Below, piece by piece: positions 1-8,339 of a stretch of 64,000 nucleotides of DNA (positions within the stretch are counted from its first letter, which is position 1; every line of letters begins with the position of its first letter). The position numbers and the translations under genes are program-made. The stretch is from CAJCIS01 sp965276755 (GTDB lineage Bacteria; Pseudomonadota; Alphaproteobacteria; Acetobacterales; Acetobacteraceae). Location of the stretch: positions 1,116,001 through 1,180,000 of the forward strand of contig OZ255625.1 in the NCBI GenBank assembly GCA_965276755.1, written 5' to 3'. The notes beneath the pieces are model-generated. The model worked only from the letters and a program-made list of their open reading frames with translations. It was not told the origin of the DNA and did no database searches.

Positions 1-2
1 CA

Positions 3-536
3 CGCCAGTCCGGCTATCATCTGATGACGTTCCTGGCGAATCTCGAACCCATTTTGACGCAGGCGCGAAAGCGTGGCCACAGGACGATCCTTCTTGCGCA
101 CAGCATGGGCAACCTGGCGCTGCAGGGCGCGGTGGAGGGCTGGTTGAAGGATGGCAACGGCCGGGCGCGACTCTTCGATTGCGCGGCCCTCGCGGCGGCA
201 GATTGCGCCTATGACACGTTCGCGCAAGCCGATCTCGCGCGGCTGAGCGGCTTGCCGCAACTCGTCGGCCGCACCTCGATCTATTTCAGCCACGGCGATC
301 TTGTCCTGGACATCAGCAAGATCGTCAATGCGGGCATGCAGCGCCTGGGTCAGGACGGGCCAGAGAACCGATCCGACACTACGCTGTTCCCACCCGACGT
401 TTTCACGATGGTCGATGCTTCGGGCTTTGACGATTACGATCGCACGCCACTGGCGACGCACCAGTATTATCGGTTGTCGAAGGATTGCCGGAATTTCCTG
501 GCCGAGGATATGTCTGGTAAGGGAGAAGAAGTCTAA
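3..536 (+). CDS. Alpha/beta hydrolase (DUF900-like), 5' end outside window
   Basis: The reading frame is open from the first codon of the window, so the N-terminus is missing; the ATG at 24 is probably internal. A lipase-type nucleophile elbow (LLAHSMGN, Ser at about residue 28 after that ATG) follows a basic helix, and a C-terminal His lies in ATHQYY. The pattern fits DUF900-type alpha/beta hydrolases, whose substrates are mostly unknown. The gene is followed by an A/T-rich inverted repeat that separates it from the convergent acyl-CoA ligase. Family membership is inferred from motif spacing only. Confidence 0.7.
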   Translation, partial: RQSGYHLMTFLANLEPILTQARKRGHRTILLAHSMGNLALQGAVEGWLKDGNGRARLFDCAALAAADCAYDTFAQADLARLSGLPQLVGRTSIYFSHGDLVLDISKIVNAGMQRLGQDGPENRSDTTLFPPDVFTMVDASGFDDYDRTPLATHQYYRLSKDCRNFLAEDMSGKGEEV

Positions 537-646
537 GGTTCTTCTTTTCTGAAGAAAAAGAAGCAAAAAGACTTTTGTCGGTTTGGCATTGTGCAAACTA
601 ATAAAAGTTTTTTGCTTCTTTTTTTCAAAAAAGAAGACCTTGCCTT
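537..646. repeat. A/T-rich inverted repeat between convergent genes, probable bidirectional terminator
   Basis: This 110-base gap is far more A/T-rich than its surroundings. It holds self-complementary runs (CTTCTTTTCTGAAGAAAAAGAAG, then CTTCTTTTTTTCAAAAAAGAAG), each able to form a hairpin with T runs on either strand. It sits exactly between two convergent stop codons. I recall similar elements as recurrent in Acetobacteraceae genomes. Terminator function is inferred. Confidence 0.6.
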
Positions 647-2335
647 CTACCCCATTGCACACAACGGCTTCTTGTCGATCTTGCCCACAGGCGTGCGCGG
701 CAACGCCTCCACAATCTGCACCGCCGAGACCATCTCGTGCTTGCCGATCCGCGGCTTGAGAAACGTGCGCAACTCCTCCAGCGAGAGTTCCGGCGCATCC
801 GGCCGCAGCTTGATGAACGCCTTGGGCGCCTGGCCGCGATATTCGTCCGCAACACCGATCACCGCGACTTCCGCCACACCGGGGTGCGCGTAAATCGCTT
901 CTTCGATCACCCGCGGATAGACGTTGAAGCCGCCGCACAGCAGCATGTCCTTGGTGCGATCGACGATATAGACGTAGCCATCCTCATCCATCCACCCGAC
1001 ATCGCCGGTGCGCAGATAGCCGTCTGTGGTAAAGGTTTGCGCAGTCGCTTCGGGATTTTTCCAGTAGCCCTGCATGACATTGGGCCCGCGAATGGCGATC
1101 TCGCCGCGCTCGCCCAGAGGCAGTACACGCGCCGGGTCATTGATGTCGAGGAAGTGGAAATCGATGCCCGGCGCCGGAATGCCGCACGAGCCAGGATGGC
1201 GCACGCCTTGCGCCGGCGTGAAGCTGCCAATGGCAGAGGTTTCGGTCATCCCCCATCCCTCGTTCAGCGACGTGCCCGTGGCTGACTGGAAGCGTTGCTG
1301 GATTTCCAGCGGCAGCGGTGCACCGCCGGAATTGCACAGGCGGAGCGAAGACAGATCGAATGACGCGAGTTCAGCTTGCAAAAGCCCGACATACATCGTC
1401 GGCACGCCGCAGAAGATGGTGATATGCTTGGCGGAAAGATCGGCGAGCACCGCGGCCAGATCGAACCGGGCATGCAGCACGAGTTCGCCGCCGAGCTTGA
1501 TGCCCATCAGCATGTTCACGACCAGCGCATAGACATGAAACGGCGGCAGCACGGCAAGGCTGCGTTCATGGCCGGGTGTCAGCACCGGCGGGTTGGTGCG
1601 CGTTGTCTCCAGTATCTGGCTGGTGGCTGCGGTCAGGTTGGCGTGCGTCAGGATCGCACCCTTGGGCAAGCCTGTCGTGCCGCCGGTGTATTGCAGCACG
1701 GCAATCGCCTGGGCAGGATCGCCGAGTTTGTGACGCGCAAGCGAACCATCGACCAGCAGGTCCGAAAAGCGACGCACCGCTTCGCCCCACGACACATCCA
1801 CCAGATCGCCCGTCGCCTTCTGCCCCGCCGCGATCGCGCCCGGATTGGCCGAATAATCGCCGTAACTGCCGACGATCAGCCCGCGCAGACGCGTTCCGCC
1901 CAGCAGCGCGTGCATTTGCGGAAACAGCGCCTTCATGTCGAGCGTGAAGAGAAAATCGGTCTCGCTGTCCTCGACCTTGTGCGCCAGCACGGCGGCGGCA
2001 TCCAGCGGCGAGTAGTTCACCACCACGCCGCCGGCCTTGAGGATGGCGAAGAAGGCGATAAAATAATGCGGCGTGTTGGGCAGGTAGATGCCGACATGCA
2101 CGCCCGGACCCACGCCCAGGCTTTGCAGCCCGGCGGCCATCTGGTTGGCCAGGTGATCAAGTTCGGCGTAACCGATGATGCGGCCGGCGAAATCCAACGC
2201 GGGCCGATCCGGCCAAGTGCGCGCGGCACCTTCCAGGATGTCCTGCACCGGCCCGGTTTCCAGGTGCGCATTCCATGCCACGCCTGCCGGGTAAGACTTC
2301 ACCCAGGGCATCGCCTGCACATGCATATCATTCAT
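647..2335 (-). CDS. Long-chain acyl-CoA synthetase (AMP-forming), FadD-like
   Basis: Activates a fatty acid to its acyl-CoA through an acyl-adenylate. All ANL-superfamily motifs are visible in order: the P-loop YTGGTTGLPKG near residue 215, GWGMTET near 358, the YLRTGD hinge near 440, the hinge-to-C-domain GGFNVYPRVIEE, and the catalytic lysine in RTPVGKIDKK near the C-terminus. The length (562 residues) is normal for FadD. The start at 2335 is preferred over an upstream ATG at 2383 because GGAGG lies six bases before it. It is divergent from a WS/DGAT acyltransferase and a CYP102 P450, which suggests a shared acyl-CoA pool. The exact chain-length preference cannot be read. Confidence 0.9.
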   Translation of the reverse strand: MNDMHVQAMPWVKSYPAGVAWNAHLETGPVQDILEGAARTWPDRPALDFAGRIIGYAELDHLANQMAAGLQSLGVGPGVHVGIYLPNTPHYFIAFFAILKAGGVVVNYSPLDAAAVLAHKVEDSETDFLFTLDMKALFPQMHALLGGTRLRGLIVGSYGDYSANPGAIAAGQKATGDLVDVSWGEAVRRFSDLLVDGSLARHKLGDPAQAIAVLQYTGGTTGLPKGAILTHANLTAATSQILETTRTNPPVLTPGHERSLAVLPPFHVYALVVNMLMGIKLGGELVLHARFDLAAVLADLSAKHITIFCGVPTMYVGLLQAELASFDLSSLRLCNSGGAPLPLEIQQRFQSATGTSLNEGWGMTETSAIGSFTPAQGVRHPGSCGIPAPGIDFHFLDINDPARVLPLGERGEIAIRGPNVMQGYWKNPEATAQTFTTDGYLRTGDVGWMDEDGYVYIVDRTKDMLLCGGFNVYPRVIEEAIYAHPGVAEVAVIGVADEYRGQAPKAFIKLRPDAPELSLEELRTFLKPRIGKHEMVSAVQIVEALPRTPVGKIDKKPLCAMG

Positions 2336-2386
2336 TGGCGTCCTCCATTGGCCATACGCTAGCAGAACTTGCGCACCCGCCAAGAA

Positions 2387-2493
2387 GACTGGGGGAGATG
2401 TGCCATCCCCCCCAGACCCCCCGTCGTTTATTAGCCCTCGCCTTAAATGATGACGGGGGGTCTGGGGGGGGCGGCACGCCCCACCCAGCTCTT
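2387..2493. repeat. Palindromic element, copy 1 (between divergent genes)
   Basis: Complete copy: a left arm CTGGGGGAGATGTGCCATC followed by C-runs and CAGACCCCCCGTC, an A/T-rich centre, and a complementary right arm. In the right arm the inner hairpin is changed to GGGCG-GCA-CGCCC, a different stem that still pairs. It lies between the divergent fadD-like and WS/DGAT genes, so it is in both 5' regions. Confidence 0.85.
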
Positions 2494-2569
2494 AGCTTCC
2501 TCTCTAGCCTTCCTTCTCCAACCCGGGCATCGTGCCCGCAACGAGAAACCATGCGGAGGGCAGTGCGCG

Positions 2570-4081
2570 ATGGCCAGGCTCAAGGGGATAGACGCCAGCT
2601 TCCTCTACTTCGAAACCGCGGAAACCCCCATGCACGTGGCCGGGCTGACGCTGTTCGACCTGCCGGAATCCTACCGCGGCCGCTTCCACCAGATCTATCG
2701 GGACTTCCTGCACGGCCGCCTGCACGTCACCGACCTCTTCACCCGCAAGCTGGCCAACACCGCCCTCGCGCTGGACCATCCGAGCTGGATCCCCGACGAG
2801 CAGTTCGATTACGACTACCACGTCCGCGGCCTGATCCTGCCCGCGCCCGGCACCTTCGCCCAGCTCGAACAGGCCGTCGCGCGCCTGCATGGCGAGCGCA
2901 TGGATCGCACCCGCCCGCTTTGGCAATTCACCGTGATCGAGGGGCTGGAGAACGGCCAGGGCGCGCTCTACTCCAAGGTGCATCATTCAGGGCTGGATGG
3001 CGGCGCCGGCATGCTGCTGACGCAGGCGATGTATGACGTGACGCCCCAGCCGCGCCCGCCGATGGTGCCATCGCGCCCGCCGGTGCCCTCAGCTCCGCCC
3101 AATCCGGCCGCGGGGCTGTCCGGCCTCTACATCGATTTCCTGCGCAGGCAGGTGGACGCGCTGCAGCGCTTCCCCGATCTGCTGCGCGCGGTGAACAACG
3201 TCGTGCTGCCGAAAATCCCGGAAGGCGCCAGCCTGAGCGACCTGCTGAACGCGCCGCGCGAGAGGCCGCGCCTGCCGCCGCTCTCCGCCCCGCGCAGCGT
3301 GCTCAACGTGCAGATCACGGCCGAGCGCGCCTACGCCGCACGCAGCATGAAGCTCGCACCGGCCAAGAAGGTGGCCAAAGCCGCCGGCGCCAAGCTGAAC
3401 GACGTGGTCATGGCGATTTGCGCCGGCGCGCTGCGCCACTATCTGGCCGGCCGCCGCGCGCTGCCCAGCCAGGCGATGGTGGCCGCCGTGCCCGTCTCCC
3501 TGCGCGAGCTGGGCAATACCGACATGTCCAACCAGGTCAGCATGATGATGGTCAGCCTGGCGACCAATATCGAGGATCCCGCCGCGCGCCTGGCCGAAAT
3601 CGTCGCCTCCAGCCGCGGCTCCAAGCAACTGACCGCACAGACCAAGGACGCAATGCCGTCGGACTATTCCTTCATCGGCGCGCCGGTGATCCTCTCGGCA
3701 CTCTCGCAGCTTTACGGACGATCAGGGCTGGCCAACTGGGTCAACCCGCCGGCCAATGTCGTGATCTCCAACGTGCCTGGGCCGCCTGTGCCGCTGTTTT
3801 GTGCGGAGGCGAAGGTGACCGCTCTCTACCCCGTCTCGATCCCCTCGCACGGCATGGCGTGCAATTTCACCGTGCAGAGCTACCTGGAAAACCTCGATTT
3901 CGGCATCACCGCGGACCGGCGCGCCGTGCCGGATATCGACGTGCTGGCCGATTATCTCCAGCCGGCTTTCATGGAATTGTGCCACGCCGTGCTGCCGCCC
4001 GTGCCCGAGATGAGCCAGGCACCTGGGACTGGCGAGCCTGGCGTGGTACCCATGCGCGGCAGAAAGCGCGCCCATGCCTGA
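2570..4081 (+). CDS. WS/DGAT-family wax ester synthase / diacylglycerol acyltransferase
   Basis: Transfers an acyl group from acyl-CoA to a long-chain alcohol or diacylglycerol, making neutral storage lipid. The catalytic HHxxxDG motif is present as HHSGLDG at residues 138-144. The N-terminal block (DASFLYFETAETPMHVA) and the C-terminal block (NVVISNVPGPP, then the YPVSIPSHGMACNFTVQSY region) are typical of the family. The start at 2570 follows GGAGGG and begins exactly where family homology begins; 41 further in-frame codons upstream lie partly in the palindromic repeat. The stop overlaps the upstream in-frame ATG of the CYP102 gene, so the two are probably co-transcribed. Confidence 0.92.
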   Translation: MARLKGIDASFLYFETAETPMHVAGLTLFDLPESYRGRFHQIYRDFLHGRLHVTDLFTRKLANTALALDHPSWIPDEQFDYDYHVRGLILPAPGTFAQLEQAVARLHGERMDRTRPLWQFTVIEGLENGQGALYSKVHHSGLDGGAGMLLTQAMYDVTPQPRPPMVPSRPPVPSAPPNPAAGLSGLYIDFLRRQVDALQRFPDLLRAVNNVVLPKIPEGASLSDLLNAPRERPRLPPLSAPRSVLNVQITAERAYAARSMKLAPAKKVAKAAGAKLNDVVMAICAGALRHYLAGRRALPSQAMVAAVPVSLRELGNTDMSNQVSMMMVSLATNIEDPAARLAEIVASSRGSKQLTAQTKDAMPSDYSFIGAPVILSALSQLYGRSGLANWVNPPANVVISNVPGPPVPLFCAEAKVTALYPVSIPSHGMACNFTVQSYLENLDFGITADRRAVPDIDVLADYLQPAFMELCHAVLPPVPEMSQAPGTGEPGVVPMRGRKRAHA

Positions 4082-4106
4082 TGGCGCGCCGGCCCCACGG
4101 AGTCCC

Positions 4107-7100
4107 ATGAACGCCATTCCCATGCCCTCCCGGCTGCCCGTGCTTGGGCACCTGCTGCAAATGCCCAAGGGCCAGTTCATGCAACACCTGATGGTGGTGG
4201 CGCGTGAGCATGACGGCATCTTCAAGCTCGATTTTGGCGGCCGCATCGGCATCTTCGTCCACTCGGCCGCCCTTGCCGCAGAACTGTGCGACGAGACACG
4301 CTTTCGCAAGGTGATCGGCGTTGCGCTGAAACGCGCGCGCGATTTTGCCGGTGACGGGCTTTTCACCGCCTATGGCGAGGAAATAAACTGGGGCCGCGCC
4401 CATCGCGTGCTGATCCCGGCCTTTTCCGCGCGCGCCATGCGCGGCTATTTTCCGCTGATGCTTCAGGTCGCCGACCAGTTGGTGGCCAAATGGCAGCGCA
4501 TGGAAGGCACGGACATCCAGGTCGCCGACGACATGACGCGCCTGACTCTGGACACGATTTCACTCGCCGGTTTCGGCTACGAGTTCAATTCGTTTGCGTC
4601 CGAGCGCCTGCATCCGTTCCTGGAGAGCATGGCGCGCGCGCTCAGCGAAGCGCTGGCCGGCCTGACACGCCTGCCGATTTTGAAGAACATCCCCAACCGC
4701 GCGCGCGAGCAGCGCTACGCCGACGATATCGCGGCAATGTTCAAGTTGGTCGATGACGTGATCGCCGAGCGGCGGCGCCGTCCCAATGACGGCAACGACC
4801 TGCTCAACCTGATGCTGAATGCGGTCGACCCGGACACCAAGACGCGTCTGGAAGACGTCAATATCCGTTTCCAGGTCATCACCTTCCTGATTGCCGGCCA
4901 CGAGACGACAAGCGGCCTGCTGAGTTTCGCGCTCTATCTGCTGCTGCGCAATCCATCGGTTCTGGCGCAGGCTTATGCAGAGGTCGATCGCGTGCTGGGC
5001 GAGCGCCGCCCCGAATACGCCATGCTCTCGCAGCTTGATGTCATCGACCGCGTTCTGAAGGAAACCTTGCGCCTGTGGCCGACGGCGCCGGCCATAACCG
5101 TCGGTGCCTACGAGGATACCGTCATCGGCAACGCCTATCCGATTGCAAAAGACTACCCCGTGCAATTGCTGATCGCCTCCCTGCACCGCGATCCGGCAGC
5201 ATGGGAAAACCCTGAGGTCTTCGACATAGATCGTTTCCTGCCGGAGCGCGAAGCCGCGATTCACCCGCACGCCTACAAGCCCTTCGGCAATGGGCTGCGC
5301 GCCTGCATCGGCCGGCAATTCGCGCTGACGGAGGCCAAGCTGGCGCTTGCCGTGGTGCTGCAGAATTTCGCGCTGCACGATTCGGCCGATTACAAGCTGG
5401 CGATCAAGGAAACGCTGACCCTCAAGCCAGACCATTTCACCATGCGCGTGCGCGCCCGCCGCCCGCATGAACGCATGAGCCAGGCGCCTGCCGCGGCCGC
5501 GGTCGTGCAAGGCGGAGGCGAGGCGCCGATTGCCGTAGAAGGCGCAGGCCAGTCGCTGAGCATTCTGACCGGCACCAGCCTGGGCACATGCCGGGACATT
5601 GCCGCCGAAATTGCCGAACGCGCGGTAGCGGGCGGCTTTGCCGTGCGGCAAGGTGCGCTGGATGATTGTGCGGACGGTTTTCCGCAGGATGGCATGCTGG
5701 TCGTTGTGACCTCGACCTATAACGGCCGCGCGCCGGATAATGCGCAGAAGCTCGAAGCCGCGATCCTGCAAAAGCATCTGGCGCAGAAACGCTGCCCTGG
5801 GCTGCGTTACGCCGTGCTGGGCTGCGGCAACACGCAATGGCGCGAAACGTACCAGGCGTTCCCAAAACTCGTAGATTCCGCCTTGGCCGAAGCGGGTGCC
5901 ACCGCCTTCATCCCGCGCGGCGAGGCGGATGCGGATCGTGATTTCGACGGCGCGCTGGAGACGTGGACGAAACAGCTCTGGGCGGCGCTGGGCGACACCC
6001 AGCTCTCGGCTGCCTCCGGCGGCACACAGAAGCAGGCGCCGCGCCTGGAGGCAACCATCGTCAATGGCGCGCAACTGCGCGCGCGCGCCATGCCCGAAGC
6101 GGCCTGCGCCATGGACGTGCTCGGCAATGACGAGCTGGTGCGTGATGCTGCCGGATTGTGGGATCATGCAACCGAGGCGCCGCGCGCCTCCACGCGCCAC
6201 ATCACGCTGCGCCTGCCGGAGGGCATGAGCTATTGCGTGGGCGATCACATCGCGATTTACGCGCGCAATCGCGCCGAACTTGTCGATCGCCTGCTCGCGC
6301 GCCTGTCGCTCGCGCCGGACGCGGTGTTGGTGCTGGCCGGCCAGGGCGCGCGCGTGCGCCATTTGCCGATCGGCACGCCGCTGACCGCGCGGCAATTGCT
6401 CAGCGATTTTGTCGAGCTACAGGACCCCGTGACACGTCGGGATCTGCGCGCACTCGCCGCGGTGGCGCGAGAGGCGAACACGAGCGCTGCGCTCGGCGCG
6501 CTGGTTGAGGATACCGACGCATCGCGCGCCGCCTTCCAGGCAAATGTCGCCGACAAGCGCGTGACGGTGACCGACCTGTTGCTGCAATACCCGGACATCG
6601 CCCTCAGCGTCGAAGGTCTGCTGGAACTCTGCGCGGCGATTCGCCCGCGTTTCTATTCGATCTCGTCCACGCCTATGGAAAAGCCGGGCGAGGTAACGCT
6701 GACGGTCGGCACGCTGGATGCGCCGGCCTGGTCGGGCATCGGGCAATATCGCGGCGTGGCCTCGTCTTATCTGATGGGCGCGACGCCGGGGCAGAATGTG
6801 CTCGGCTATGTGCGCCGGCCGAACCCGCCTTTCGCGCCGCCGACCGATGCGCGCCTGCCGATGGTGCTGATCGGACCCGGCACTGGCGTGGCACCCCTGC
6901 GCGGCTTTTTGCGTGAACGCGCAGCGCAGAAGCGCGCGGGCGAGACGGTGGGACGCTCGCTGCTTTTCTATGGCTGCCGCCATCCCGAACATGACTGGTT
7001 CTATCGGGAGGAGATGGAAGATTGGGCGCGCGAGGGTGTCGCCGATGTGCACGTCGCCTTTTCCAGCCTGGAGGGCCATTCCCACCGTTACGTGCAGGAC

Positions 7101-7316
7101 GCGTTGCGCGATTCAGCCGGCGCGGTGTGGTCGGCGATCGAGGAAGGGGCGCCGATTTATGTGTGCGGCGATGGGCGTTTCATGGCGCCGGCGGTGCGCG
7201 CTGCGCTGATTGCGATTTGCCAGGAAAAGCAGGGGATGGATCACCAGGCGGCGTCGGCTTGGCTGGAGGCGTTGATACAATCTGGGCTTTATCAGCAGGA
7301 TGTTTTCGGAACATAA
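4107..7316 (+). CDS. Self-sufficient cytochrome P450 / NADPH-P450 reductase, CYP102 (P450 BM3) type
   Basis: Hydroxylates fatty acids or similar substrates using NADPH and O2 in one polypeptide. The P450 domain spans about residues 5-455: the I-helix AGHETT at 263-268, ExxR (ETLR) at 319-322, and the heme loop FGNGLRACIG with Cys400, almost in register with P450 BM3. A flavodoxin-like FMN domain starts near 483 (LTGTSLGTCRD), followed by FAD (RFYSISST) and NADP (GPGTGVAPLRGF) modules of the ferredoxin-reductase type. I choose ATG 4107 because GGAG precedes it and the N-terminus then aligns with BM3; an in-frame ATG at 4074 overlaps the WS/DGAT stop and is the alternative. Length 1069 residues, close to BM3. 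Confidence 0.95.
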   Translation: MNAIPMPSRLPVLGHLLQMPKGQFMQHLMVVAREHDGIFKLDFGGRIGIFVHSAALAAELCDETRFRKVIGVALKRARDFAGDGLFTAYGEEINWGRAHRVLIPAFSARAMRGYFPLMLQVADQLVAKWQRMEGTDIQVADDMTRLTLDTISLAGFGYEFNSFASERLHPFLESMARALSEALAGLTRLPILKNIPNRAREQRYADDIAAMFKLVDDVIAERRRRPNDGNDLLNLMLNAVDPDTKTRLEDVNIRFQVITFLIAGHETTSGLLSFALYLLLRNPSVLAQAYAEVDRVLGERRPEYAMLSQLDVIDRVLKETLRLWPTAPAITVGAYEDTVIGNAYPIAKDYPVQLLIASLHRDPAAWENPEVFDIDRFLPEREAAIHPHAYKPFGNGLRACIGRQFALTEAKLALAVVLQNFALHDSADYKLAIKETLTLKPDHFTMRVRARRPHERMSQAPAAAAVVQGGGEAPIAVEGAGQSLSILTGTSLGTCRDIAAEIAERAVAGGFAVRQGALDDCADGFPQDGMLVVVTSTYNGRAPDNAQKLEAAILQKHLAQKRCPGLRYAVLGCGNTQWRETYQAFPKLVDSALAEAGATAFIPRGEADADRDFDGALETWTKQLWAALGDTQLSAASGGTQKQAPRLEATIVNGAQLRARAMPEAACAMDVLGNDELVRDAAGLWDHATEAPRASTRHITLRLPEGMSYCVGDHIAIYARNRAELVDRLLARLSLAPDAVLVLAGQGARVRHLPIGTPLTARQLLSDFVELQDPVTRRDLRALAAVAREANTSAALGALVEDTDASRAAFQANVADKRVTVTDLLLQYPDIALSVEGLLELCAAIRPRFYSISSTPMEKPGEVTLTVGTLDAPAWSGIGQYRGVASSYLMGATPGQNVLGYVRRPNPPFAPPTDARLPMVLIGPGTGVAPLRGFLRERAAQKRAGETVGRSLLFYGCRHPEHDWFYREEMEDWAREGVADVHVAFSSLEGHSHRYVQDALRDSAGAVWSAIEEGAPIYVCGDGRFMAPAVRAALIAICQEKQGMDHQAASAWLEALIQSGLYQQDVFGT

Positions 7317-7318
7317 GA

Positions 7319-7440
7319 AAGGTTGGGGGAGATGTGGCTGACGTATACGTCAGCCCCCCCCCAAACCCCCGTCGGAATTTAGAAATTGCCTAAATAATGA
7401 CGGGGGGTCTGGGGGGAATGGCACATTCCCCCCAGCTCTT
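7319..7440. repeat. Palindromic element, copy 2, left arm with 20-bp palindrome
   Basis: Complete copy between two convergent genes. The left arm carries GGCTGACGTATACGTCAGCC (7336-7355), a perfect palindrome, in place of the usual GATGTGCCATC hairpin. The right arm carries the GAATG-GCA-CATTC form. It fills the whole gap between the P450 and Lrp stop codons, so it probably also ends both transcripts. Confidence 0.85.
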
Positions 7441-7442
7441 TT

Positions 7443-7904
7443 CTAAATCGGCAAACTCGTCGTCCGCTTCAACACCTCCATAGCAAAGCTCGCCCGCACA
7501 TCCGTCAGCCGCACCGCCGCAATCAGCCGCTTGTAAACCCCGTCATAAGCCGCAATATCGGCGACCTGCAGCTTCAGCAAATAATCGAACTGGCCGCTCA
7601 TGCGGCAGAACTCCAGCGCCTCGGGCATGTCGGCCACCGTGCGCGCCAGGCGCGCCAACCCCTCCGGCGCGTGCTCCGCCAGCTTGAGCCTGACAAACAC
7701 CGTTACGCCGAGTCCCAGCAGCACCGGGTCCAGCAGCGCCACGCGGCGCAGGATCACGCCGGCTTCCTCCATCAGTTTGATGCGGCGCCAGGTGGCGTTC
7801 TGGGAAAGGTTCACCCGTTCGGCGACGGTTGCCACGGGCGCGGCCGCGTCCTCCTGCAATTGCGCCAGAATGCGCCGATCGATCGCGTCCAGAGCAATGG
7901 CCAT
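7443..7904 (-). CDS. Lrp/AsnC-family transcriptional regulator
   Basis: A feast/famine regulator of 153 residues, the normal length. The N-terminal winged HTH is LDAIDRRILAQLQEDAA followed by VAERVNLSQNATWRRI; the C-terminal RAM ligand-binding domain includes GQFDYLLKLQVADIAAYD. The start at 7904 begins just before the conserved LDxIDRxIL block; the open frame upstream of it has no family features. It is divergent from the small DUF6356 gene across a roughly 108-base intergenic region, where its operator probably lies. The ligand (an amino acid in most relatives) cannot be told. Confidence 0.9.
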   Translation of the reverse strand: MAIALDAIDRRILAQLQEDAAAPVATVAERVNLSQNATWRRIKLMEEAGVILRRVALLDPVLLGLGVTVFVRLKLAEHAPEGLARLARTVADMPEALEFCRMSGQFDYLLKLQVADIAAYDGVYKRLIAAVRLTDVRASFAMEVLKRTTSLPI

Positions 7905-8012
7905 GATCTTGGTCAAATCTCCCAATCTTCGCGTCCGGTTATTCAATATTTGGGAAGTTTTTGCACGGTCATTCGGGCATTCTCCCACTAACGTGTTTGA
8001 TGAGGTTTTGGA

Positions 8013-8249
8013 ATGCTCGACCGGATCTTCGCCTCCCACCCCCGAGCGCTGGGCGAGGATTACTTCACCCACCAACGCGCCGCCTTCAGTTACGCGGCCT
8101 CGCTGCTGGGCGCGGCCATCGCCGCCGCGGTGCACGGCGTCTTCCCCTGCCTGTTTGAAACCACGGGCAGTCGCATCGTGGCCCGCCTGCACGGCCGCAT
8201 GGCAGCACGTCTGCGCGCGAGCATGCCGCCAAGCCTGACGGTGGAATAA
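8013..8249 (+). CDS. DUF6356-family small protein
   Basis: A 78-residue protein with the pattern FASHPRALGEDYFTHQ, then a hydrophobic stretch (SYAASLLGAAIAAAVHGVFP), then TTGSRIVARLHGRM, which I recognise as DUF6356. The family is small, probably membrane-associated, and of unknown function. Divergent from the Lrp-type regulator, which is a plausible controller. ATG 8013 is the first start and matches the usual family N-terminus. Confidence 0.75.
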   Translation: MLDRIFASHPRALGEDYFTHQRAAFSYAASLLGAAIAAAVHGVFPCLFETTGSRIVARLHGRMAARLRASMPPSLTVE

Positions 8250-8339
8250 TCCCGCCGGCAGGGTAGCCCCCGCCCGCGCGACCTGTTACCGGCCACGCGC
8301 CGGCCAGTCCCGGCGCAATTTGCCGCGGGCGCCGTAAGC

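Noticed and set aside
4560..6395. 611-codon open frame antisense to the CYP102 gene
   Set aside because: No recognisable protein; the other strand has an unmistakable P450-reductase.
7319..7440. 20-bp palindrome as an ordinary transcription terminator
   Set aside because: It lacks a following T run, and other copies lie between divergent genes where a terminator is not needed.
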